From the NCBI GenBank assembly GCA_015068325.1, contig SVKQ01000010.1, positions 1 to 64,000 on the forward strand: a stretch of DNA of 64,000 nucleotides, given 5' to 3'. Of this stretch, positions 10,528-18,211 are shown in pieces (position 1 is the first letter of the stretch; every line of letters begins with the position of its first letter). Under the pieces are notes generated by a model. The model was not told where the DNA came from. It did not search any database and saw only the letters and a program-made list of their open reading frames with translations. Source of the DNA: Oscillospiraceae bacterium. GTDB lineage: Bacteria > Bacillota > Clostridia > Oscillospirales > Oscillospiraceae. Position numbers and translations under genes: made by a program.

Positions 10528-10565
10528 CACAGAAAAATGCCGCCGTGAGGCGGCATTTTTCTGTG
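10528..10565. terminator. Bidirectional intrinsic terminator
   Basis: CACAGAAAAATGCCGCC-GTGA-GGCGGCATTTTTCTGTG, 17-bp perfect arms. Confidence 0.9.
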
Positions 10566-10573
10566 CTGGAAGA

Positions 10574-12178
10574 TCAGGACGGCGTCAGGTCCTGCCAGGT
10601 GCCGGTGGCCAGATAGTGGTTGGCGCTCTCATGGGCGCGCCGGACGATGCCTTCGTCAAAGCCCATGAGCCGCAACAGGTTGATGGCGTTGCGAGAGGTG
10701 GCGGGTCCCTGACGCAGGAGGTAGTCGAAGACCATCTCCCGCTCGTCCACCTGTTCCTCGAAGTGGAACAGACGGTAACGGTCCTCCAGCAGCGCGCACA
10801 GCTCCACATCGTGGGTGGCGGCCAGGCAGAGGATGTCGCCGCCGGTCATGGAGCGGAGCACCTCACTGGAGGCGGCGATGCGCTCCACGGTGTTGGTGCC
10901 ACGAAGCACCTCGTCCACCACGCAGAAGATGGGAGAGCAGGCGGCGGCGCTGTCCAGGATGCGCTTGAGGGAGCGGGTCTCCGCGATATAGTAACTCTCG
11001 CCGGCGAGCAGATCGTCGCTGATGGCCATGGAGGAGTAGATGTAGAAGGCGTCGGCCCGGTATGACTCCGCCAGCACGGTGCAGAGGCTCTGGGCCATCA
11101 GAGCGGCCAGCGCCGCCGTCTTCAGATAGGTGGACTTGCCGGAGGCGTTGGAACCGGTGATCAGCAGCGACCGGTCGGTGATCAGGTCGTTGGGCACCGG
11201 ATCCGTCAGCAGAGGGTGCACCAACCCCGCGGCGCGGACGGCGGGCACGTCGGCGGGACCGAAGGTCAACTCTGGCTCGGTGTAAAAGGCCACACTCTGC
11301 CGGTAGGAAGCGACGGCGATGGCGGCGTCCAGTCGGCCCAGATGCTCGTGGACAGAAAAGATCTCCCGGTGACAGCGGCTCAGCTTGTTCTTCAGAAACT
11401 CATAGGCGATGAGATCCACCAGAGTGAAGGTGGCGATCACGTCGGCCATGGTGTCATCCCGGGCGGTGGAGACGCCGCCGGTGCGAAGCACGGCGCGCAG
11501 GCGGTCCAGATCCCGATAGGCGGGGGACAGGTGGACGTCCAGCAGGGGGCTGCGGAGCCGCCGCAGCCGGTGCAGGGCGAACACCATGGACACGGTGTAG
11601 TTGACAGTGTCCAGATCGCTCTGGACCCGCCGCCTGGCCAGCTCGTGGGTCAGGGAGTTCACTACCAGCATCAGGAAAAGAGCCTGTAGGCCGTAGGCCC
11701 AGCCGCAGGCTAGGGAGATGGCGGCGGCCGCCAGCCCCAGCAGCAGCGCCAGATAGACCAGCAACATGCCCGCACCATGGGCGGCGGGGGAGAAGGCACG
11801 GCACAGGTCAGCCCGCCGGATGCAGCCCATGCGGGCGAGGATTAGCTGCGTGCGCAGGCGCAATTCCGGCTCGCGGCCCATCAGGTCGATGAGGCTGCGG
11901 CGGAACTCATACTCCTCCGCCGTGACGGCGGGAGTGCGCAGCATGTGATAGAGAAACTGCTCGCCGGAGGAGGACAGGCCGGGGTTGATACGCAGGAACA
12001 CCTCGTCCAGATCCAGATCGTTCCAGGTGATGTCATCGATCCAGAAGGAATCCATTTTCTGCTCCCGGCGGAAGTCGCTGTAGGTCCGGATATAGGCCAT
12101 GTCCCCGTGAAAATAATGGGGGTCGGGAATCTGTCCGTACATGGCTTCCAGCCGCTTGCGGGTGCGTCGTCTGCCCAT
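10574..12178 (-). CDS. MutS-related ATPase (MutS domain V) with central hydrophobic segments
   Basis: Walker A LLITGSNASGKSTYLKTAALAALMAQ, FCVVDEVLRGTNTVERIAASSEVL, ATHDVELC; hydrophobic stretch GAGMLLVYLALLLGLAAAAISLACGWAYGLQALFLMLVVNSL. Confidence 0.9.
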   Translation of the reverse strand: MGRRRTRKRLEAMYGQIPDPHYFHGDMAYIRTYSDFRREQKMDSFWIDDITWNDLDLDEVFLRINPGLSSSGEQFLYHMLRTPAVTAEEYEFRRSLIDLMGREPELRLRTQLILARMGCIRRADLCRAFSPAAHGAGMLLVYLALLLGLAAAAISLACGWAYGLQALFLMLVVNSLTHELARRRVQSDLDTVNYTVSMVFALHRLRRLRSPLLDVHLSPAYRDLDRLRAVLRTGGVSTARDDTMADVIATFTLVDLIAYEFLKNKLSRCHREIFSVHEHLGRLDAAIAVASYRQSVAFYTEPELTFGPADVPAVRAAGLVHPLLTDPVPNDLITDRSLLITGSNASGKSTYLKTAALAALMAQSLCTVLAESYRADAFYIYSSMAISDDLLAGESYYIAETRSLKRILDSAAACSPIFCVVDEVLRGTNTVERIAASSEVLRSMTGGDILCLAATHDVELCALLEDRYRLFHFEEQVDEREMVFDYLLRQGPATSRNAINLLRLMGFDEGIVRRAHESANHYLATGTWQDLTPS

Positions 12179-12314
12179 GGGGATACCTCCTTCCGATTTT
12201 CTGACATCATACACGATATTTCAGAAAAATGCAACGTGTGGGGCGAACACGCGGAGAGAAAGAGCGCCGTCCCGGAGAGGCTTCCTCCGGGGCGGCGCTT
12301 GTCAGTGCAGGGGG

Positions 12315-13127
12315 TCACTCGCCAGCCTTCAACTGCAGATTCTTCTCATAGGCGGCGATGACGGCCTCTATGGTGGCGGTACGGAAGCCCCCGCGTTCCA
12401 GCGCGCGGACACCCTGGATGGTGCTGCCTCCGGGGGAGCAGACGGCGTCCTTCAGCGCGCCGGGGTGCTTTTCGGAGAGACGGGCCAGTCGTGCGGCGCC
12501 CTCCGCCACCTGGGCGGCGTAGGAGAGAGCCTTGTCCCGGGGCAGGCCGCAGGCCACACCGCCGTCGGCCAGCGCTTCCAGAAACAGATAGACGAAGGCG
12601 GGGCCGCAGCCGGACAGGGCAGAGGCGGCGTCTATGAGATGCTCCGGCAGCTCGTCCACGGTGCCGGCGCCAGCCAGCAGCGCGGCGAAGGCGGACAGCT
12701 CCGCCGGGGTCGCGTCCACGCCGCAGTACTGGATAGCACCGGCGCCCACGGCGATGGGCGTGTTGGGCATCATGCGGATGACGGGGTATGGGCCACCTGC
12801 CAGAGCACGGATTGTCTCGCAGGTCAGGCCGGCGGCCATGGTGACCAGCACGAAGCGGTCCTGTCGGGAGGCCAGCACCGGAGCCAGCGCCGACAGGACG
12901 CCGGGCATCATCTGGGGCTTGACCGCCAGGAAGAGCAGGTCGCAGGCGGCGGCTGCCTCCGCATTGGAGCAGACCCGGGCGCCGGGCAGTTCCGCAGCCA
13001 GGGCGGCGGCCTTTTCAGGGGTGCGGTTGGCCAGCAGTAGCGCCGCGCCGGGCGTGCTGGCGGCGGCGATTCTGGCCACGGCGCCGCCCATGTGACCGGT
13101 GCCGATGAAACCGATGGTGTGGAACAT
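12315..13127 (-). CDS. proC: Pyrroline-5-carboxylate reductase
   Basis: IGFIGTGHMGGAVARI, VIRMMPNTPIAVGAG, ALSGCGPAFVYLFLEALADGGVACGLPRDKA, SPGGSTIQGVRALERGG. Confidence 0.95.
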   Translation of the reverse strand: MFHTIGFIGTGHMGGAVARIAAASTPGAALLLANRTPEKAAALAAELPGARVCSNAEAAAACDLLFLAVKPQMMPGVLSALAPVLASRQDRFVLVTMAAGLTCETIRALAGGPYPVIRMMPNTPIAVGAGAIQYCGVDATPAELSAFAALLAGAGTVDELPEHLIDAASALSGCGPAFVYLFLEALADGGVACGLPRDKALSYAAQVAEGAARLARLSEKHPGALKDAVCSPGGSTIQGVRALERGGFRTATIEAVIAAYEKNLQLKAGE

Positions 13128-13166
13128 ATACAGCAGCTCCTTTCTGTGTGGAAGAGACAGGGTATG

Positions 13167-13883
13167 TCAGAGAGTGACGGTCTGCAGGAACGCGTCCAGC
13201 AGGCGCACATCACAGCAGTCGCGTAGCTGTTCGACGGCTTTTCGGGCGGCGCGGCGATAGCCGAACGCGTCATCGCCGGCGAAGGGCAGGTGGAAGGCCA
13301 GCAAATGGGCCGGGCGCAGGACGTTCCGGATAAACTGCCGACCTCGTGGCAGCGTGATCCAGGGGAAGTTCAGCAGGGCCAGGTCGATGCGGCGGTCCTG
13401 CAGAAAGGCCGCCAGCTCCGGCGCGGCCACGGCGCTGTCCCCCGGTACCAGAACGGTGCAGTCGCCGGCGGTGAGAAGAAGACCGTAGTGGGGCGAATCG
13501 TATCGCTCCGGCTGCTCGTGGGGCAGACGGAAAAAGTGCAGACGGAGATTGCCGAAGTCCAGGACCGTCTCATCGCCGGTGAGGAGCGTCTGGCGGGGGA
13601 GGATCGGCTCCGGCAGGATCAGCTGCGCCTCCGGCCAGGTTTCGGCCGCGGCCGCGGCCAGCTCGTGGGAGAAGTGATCCGGGTGGCAGTGGGTAAAGAG
13701 GATCAAATCCGGACTCTGAAAGGCGGGGTGTAGCTGCAGCTGCGCCAGCATGGACGGCGTGAGGGTGGAGAAGGGGCGGGTGGGCCGGTCGTGGAGTGCG
13801 TCGATCCAGATTCGTCTGCCGCCGATGAGCAGGGACACGCCTGCATTGGCGGACAGCGTGACAGAGACATTCATGAGATGCAT
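13167..13883 (-). CDS. MBL-fold metal-dependent hydrolase
   Basis: Start MHLMNVSV at 13883; FTHCHPDHFSHEL (HxHxDH), VLVPGDSAVA. Confidence 0.8.
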   Translation of the reverse strand: MHLMNVSVTLSANAGVSLLIGGRRIWIDALHDRPTRPFSTLTPSMLAQLQLHPAFQSPDLILFTHCHPDHFSHELAAAAAETWPEAQLILPEPILPRQTLLTGDETVLDFGNLRLHFFRLPHEQPERYDSPHYGLLLTAGDCTVLVPGDSAVAAPELAAFLQDRRIDLALLNFPWITLPRGRQFIRNVLRPAHLLAFHLPFAGDDAFGYRRAARKAVEQLRDCCDVRLLDAFLQTVTL

Positions 13884-13991
13884 CACCTGATCTTTTGCGG
13901 CTATTATAGCGGCTCTCGGGGAAAAAAGCAAATAAAAATACACGGAGGGGCAGAACCGCTTTCCGGCAGATGATGAAAGGAACAGGACGAG

Positions 13992-14178
13992 AATGTTCGC
14001 TTTATGTGTTTCATTTTCGAAAAGCGAACATTTAAAAGAAAAAGGAACGCAAATATGCACATTTGCGATAAAAAGGGGCGGCAAAATTGGGTAAAAATGC
14101 CCTGTTGACGGGGGAATGGGCACCTTGTATAATACAAATGCAAAGAGATATGTTCTATATTTTGATTGAAACGAACAT
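13992..14178. promoter_or_regulatory. DeoR-family operator-like inverted repeats bracketing a sigma-A promoter
   Basis: AATGTTCGCTTT (13992-14003) / AAAGCGAACATT (14021-14032); second pair ATGTTC (14150-14155) / GAACAT (14173-14178); promoter TTGACG (14105-14110)-N17-TATAAT (14128-14133). Confidence 0.6.
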
Positions 14179-14216
14179 GTCGCGAACAGAAGGACAAAAA
14201 GGAGGGCGCATCAGCC

Positions 14217-14978
14217 ATGATGACTGACCGACGCAGCCAGATGAGGGCGTTTATCGATGAACGCTTGAACGTGCGTGTAAAGGAGCTGCAGGAGCAGTTT
14301 CCGGGCGTCTCCGTGATGACGATCCGGCGCGACCTAGCCGCGCTGGAGGAGGAGGGCGCCATCATCCGGACCCGGGGCGGCGCCCGGGTGAACCTGGACA
14401 ACCTGGGTGTGGCCGAGGATGCCTATCGCCGCCGGGAGCTGGCTTTTCCGGAGGCGAAGGAGGTCATCAGCCAGAAGGCGTTGGCGTTCTTTGAGCCGAA
14501 GCGCTCCATCTTTTTGGACGCCGGCACCACCATGATGACGCTGGCCAGGCGCATCCCGGATGACGATCTGGTGCTCTTTACCGCGGCGCCCAACATCGCC
14601 CTGGAGGTCCTGACCCGCACCAGACGGCCGCAGGTGACGCTGCTGGGCGGCAGCCTTTCCCGCACCACGCTGGCCGGCTCCGGCCGGGCGACGTTGGAGC
14701 AGCTGCGCTCCATCAACATCGACATGGCGTTTCTTTCCACCTCCGCCTACTCCGTCAGCGGGGGCTTTACGGTGGGTAATCCCTACGAGGCGGAGATGAA
14801 GGCGGATGTCATCCGCAAGGCCCGGCGGGTCGTCATGCTGATGACCGCGGACAAGGTGGGGCACAGCATGCCCTATACCTTTGCCCAGATGCGGGACGTC
14901 GATGTGCTGATCTGCGAGGCAGATCCCGGCGAGGAGATCACGCGCCTGGCGGCGGAATGCGGCGTCACGGTCCTGTAA
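14217..14978 (+). CDS. DeoR/GlpR family transcriptional regulator
   Basis: MRAFIDERLNVRVKELQEQFPGVSVMTIRRDLAALEEEGAIIRTRGGA; sensor-domain motifs FLDAGTTMMTLARRI, VTLLGGSLSR. Confidence 0.95.
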   Translation: MMTDRRSQMRAFIDERLNVRVKELQEQFPGVSVMTIRRDLAALEEEGAIIRTRGGARVNLDNLGVAEDAYRRRELAFPEAKEVISQKALAFFEPKRSIFLDAGTTMMTLARRIPDDDLVLFTAAPNIALEVLTRTRRPQVTLLGGSLSRTTLAGSGRATLEQLRSINIDMAFLSTSAYSVSGGFTVGNPYEAEMKADVIRKARRVVMLMTADKVGHSMPYTFAQMRDVDVLICEADPGEEITRLAAECGVTVL

Positions 14979-15053
14979 GTACATCGCAAAAAAACAACAA
15001 ATATGCAGCGGCGCCGCTTCGGCGGCCCGCACACATGAGGAGGTAATGAGACT

Positions 15054-16772
15054 ATGGCTCTGCTTGTCAGAATGCCGCAGAAGGGACTTTCCGAGGAGAG
15101 TGCCATCCTGAGCAGCTGGTATGTGAAGGAGGGCGACACAGTGAAGAAGGGGGACTATCTGTTCTCCATCGAGACCGGGAAGGCCACCTTCGACGTGGAG
15201 AGCGAGATCGACGGCACCGTGCTGAAGACCATCGGATCCGACGGGGACGAGATTCCGGTGAAGAAGGTCGTCTGCGTGGTGGGACAACCCGGCGAGAGCT
15301 ACACGCTGGATGAGGAGGCCGCTCCGGCGGCCCCTACACCTGCACCGGCCCCAACATCCGCGCCCGCATCGGCCCCGGCAGCCTCCGCCCCGGTAGAGGA
15401 GGACGAGGGAGAGGCCGTGTTCGTCCGGATGCCGCAGAAGGGACTCTCGGAGGAGAGCGCCATCCTGAGCAGCTGGTACGTGAAGAAGGGCGACACAGTG
15501 AAGAAGGGGGACTATCTGTTCTCCATCGAGACCGGGAAGGCCACTTTCGACGTGGAGAGCGAGACCGACGGCACTGTGCTGGAGACCATCGGCGGGGACG
15601 GCGACGAGATCGCCGTAAAGGCGGTGGTGTGCGTGATCGGACAGCCGGGTGCCCGGTATACGCTGGGCGGCACGGCCCCCGCCGCGGTATCCACCCCCGT
15701 TGAGACGCCTGCGAGCACCGCGGCGCCTGTGGCCGCCGTACCGGCGGCCGCGGAGAGCGGTGCCGCCCAGGGCGAGCTGAAGATCTCCCCTCGGGCCCGC
15801 CGCATGGCGGAATCCAAGGGCATCGACGTGCGCTATGCCAAGGGCACCGGCCCCGATGGACGCATCATTGAGCGGGACATCGAGTCCATGGCCCGGACGG
15901 GCCCGTTCATCACCGGTGCCGCCCGGCCCTTTGCCGCGGGCGGCGAGCAGGGCACCGGCCTGGCCGGTGCCGTCACCACGGAGGATCTGGGTCGTGCGGT
16001 CGCTCCGGCAGAGCGCGCGCCGGAGATCGCCGCAGCCGCCTCCGTTGAGGCTCCTGTGGCAGCGGCTGCCCCTGAGCTGGAGTTCGAGATACAGAAGCAC
16101 AGCCGCATCCGCAAAATTATCGCCGCCAACATGCACAACGCCCTGGCCACCATGGCTCAGCTGACCCACAACAGCTCCGCCGACGCCACCGCTATGCAGA
16201 AGCTGCGCGCACGGCTCAAGGCCGAGGGCGAGAAGGCGGGTCTGCCCAATATCACGCTCAACGACATGGTGATCTACGCCGTGTCCCGTACCATTCTGGA
16301 TTTCCCTTATCTCAACGCCCATTACAGTGACGAGGCGCTGAAGGTGTTCAAGCATGCCAACCTGGGCGTGGCAGTGGACACGCCCCGCGGTCTGCTGGTG
16401 CCCACCATCATGCATGCCGACGAGATGAGCCTGGCCGAGATCAGCCGCACCATGAAGGAGCTGATCTCCCAGTGCCAGAGCGGTTCCATCCCGCCGGAGA
16501 AGCTGAGCGGTGCGTCCTTCACCATTTCCAATCTGGGCGCGTTCGGCATCGAGACCTTTACTCCCATCGTGAATCCGCCCCAGACGGGTATCCTGGGCGT
16601 GTGCACCATCGAGACGCGCACCCGCCTGAAGAACGGCCAGCCGGAGTTTTATCCCGCGCTGGGTCTGTCGCTGACCTATGACCACCGCGCCATGGACGGC
16701 GCACCGGCCTCCCGCTTCCTGCAGGCGCTGGCCCGGAACATCGCCAACTTTGACCTGCTGCTGGCCAAGTAA
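15054..16772 (+). CDS. 2-oxo acid (or acetoin) dehydrogenase E2 dihydrolipoamide acyltransferase with two N-terminal lipoyl domains
   Basis: Two SIETGKATFDVES lipoyl domains, Ala/Pro linkers, PSBD KISPRARRMAESKGIDVRYAKGTGPDGRIIERDIE, catalytic DHRAMDG. Confidence 0.95.
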   Translation: MALLVRMPQKGLSEESAILSSWYVKEGDTVKKGDYLFSIETGKATFDVESEIDGTVLKTIGSDGDEIPVKKVVCVVGQPGESYTLDEEAAPAAPTPAPAPTSAPASAPAASAPVEEDEGEAVFVRMPQKGLSEESAILSSWYVKKGDTVKKGDYLFSIETGKATFDVESETDGTVLETIGGDGDEIAVKAVVCVIGQPGARYTLGGTAPAAVSTPVETPASTAAPVAAVPAAAESGAAQGELKISPRARRMAESKGIDVRYAKGTGPDGRIIERDIESMARTGPFITGAARPFAAGGEQGTGLAGAVTTEDLGRAVAPAERAPEIAAAASVEAPVAAAAPELEFEIQKHSRIRKIIAANMHNALATMAQLTHNSSADATAMQKLRARLKAEGEKAGLPNITLNDMVIYAVSRTILDFPYLNAHYSDEALKVFKHANLGVAVDTPRGLLVPTIMHADEMSLAEISRTMKELISQCQSGSIPPEKLSGASFTISNLGAFGIETFTPIVNPPQTGILGVCTIETRTRLKNGQPEFYPALGLSLTYDHRAMDGAPASRFLQALARNIANFDLLLAK

Positions 16773-16787
16773 GGAGGACTGAAAAAC

Positions 16788-18158
16788 ATGTATGATGTGA
16801 TCGTGCTGGGCGGCGGCCCCGGCGGCTATATCGCCGCTGAACGGGCCGGCCACGCTGGACTGAAGACGCTGCTGATCGAGAAGCGTGCCCTGGGCGGCAC
16901 CTGCCTCAACGAGGGGTGCATTCCCAGCAAGGTGCTGCTGAACTCCTCGAAGATCTACCACTATACCACCGACTACGGCCGCCTGTACGGCGTCAACTGC
17001 GAGGGCTCCGCCGTGGAGCAGAAAAAGGTGGTGGAGCGCAAGCGCAAGGTGGTACACACGCTGGTCTCCGGTGTGGGAGCATCTATGAAGGCCAACCATG
17101 TGGAGGTGGTCAACGCGGCAGCCACTATCAAGGGCCGCGGCGCCGAGGGCATCCAGGTGGAGGCCGAGGGTCAGGTCTACGAGAGCAAATACCTCATCAT
17201 CGCCACCGGGTCCCGGGCCTCTGTGCCCCCGATCCCCGGCGTGAAGGAGGGCATCGCCTCCGGCTTTGTGATGACCAACTACGAGGCGCTGGAGTTGGAA
17301 CAGCTGCCCAAGCGCCTGGTGGTCATCGGCGGCGGCGTCATCGGTTTGGAGCTGGCGGCCTACTACGGCGTGGTGGGCAGTGAGGTCGAGGTGGTGGAGA
17401 TGCTGCCCAAGATCGCCGGTCCCATTGACGGCGAGATCTCCGCGCTGCTGCAGAAAGACTATGAGAAGCAAGGCATGAAGTTCCACCTGGGCGCCAAGGT
17501 CGTCCGCGTGGAGGGCGACGGCGTGGTCTATGAGAAGGAAGGCACCGAGCAGAAGGTGACCTGCGACAAGGTGCTGCTGGCCATCGGCCGCCGGCCCGTC
17601 ATCGACACCTGCGGCATCGAGAACCTACACATCGCCATCGAGAAGGGCGCCATCCGGGTGGATGAGCAGATGCGCACCAATGCGCTGAACGTGTTCGCTG
17701 TGGGCGACTGCAACGGCAAGTCCATGCTGGCCCATTCCGCCTACCGCATGGGTGAGGTGGCCGTGAACACCATTCTGGGCCGCCGGGACCGCATGCGCTA
17801 CCGGGCCATCCCCAGCGTGCTGTATACCAATCCCGAGGTGGGCTGTGTGGGTATGACGGAGGAGCAGGCCCGTGAGGCCGGCATCGACGTGGCGGTGGTG
17901 AAGCTGCCCATGGCCTACGCCGGCCGCTATGTGGCTGAGAACGAGGGCGGCAACGGCATCGCCAAGTTCATCTTTGACAAAAAATACCGCACGCTGGTGG
18001 GCGCCCACATCATGTCCAACTACTCCAGCGAGTTCATCGTGGCCTGCGGCATCATGATCGAGCAGGAGATGACCATCGATGCCATCCGGGAGATCGTGTA
18101 TCCGCACCCGTCCGTCAGTGAGATCATCCGCGAGGCTGCCTTTGCGGTGCAGCTGTGA
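16788..18158 (+). CDS. lpdA: Dihydrolipoyl dehydrogenase (E3)
   Basis: YDVIVLGGGPGGYIAAERAGHAG, GGTCLNEGCIPSKVLL, VFAVGDCNGKSMLAHSAYRMG, HIMSNYSSEFI, YPHPSVSEII. Confidence 0.95.
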   Translation: MYDVIVLGGGPGGYIAAERAGHAGLKTLLIEKRALGGTCLNEGCIPSKVLLNSSKIYHYTTDYGRLYGVNCEGSAVEQKKVVERKRKVVHTLVSGVGASMKANHVEVVNAAATIKGRGAEGIQVEAEGQVYESKYLIIATGSRASVPPIPGVKEGIASGFVMTNYEALELEQLPKRLVVIGGGVIGLELAAYYGVVGSEVEVVEMLPKIAGPIDGEISALLQKDYEKQGMKFHLGAKVVRVEGDGVVYEKEGTEQKVTCDKVLLAIGRRPVIDTCGIENLHIAIEKGAIRVDEQMRTNALNVFAVGDCNGKSMLAHSAYRMGEVAVNTILGRRDRMRYRAIPSVLYTNPEVGCVGMTEEQAREAGIDVAVVKLPMAYAGRYVAENEGGNGIAKFIFDKKYRTLVGAHIMSNYSSEFIVACGIMIEQEMTIDAIREIVYPHPSVSEIIREAAFAVQL

Positions 18159-18211
18159 AGCGGCGGCGATACGCATTGAGAAAAATTTGATTCGGAGGAA
18201 GTGTCTGAACT

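Noticed and set aside
14334-17486. 1050-aa minus-strand ORF antisense to deoR, E2 and E3
   Set aside because: Overlaps three well-supported plus-strand genes; low-complexity H/G/Q/A composition, no domain recognised.
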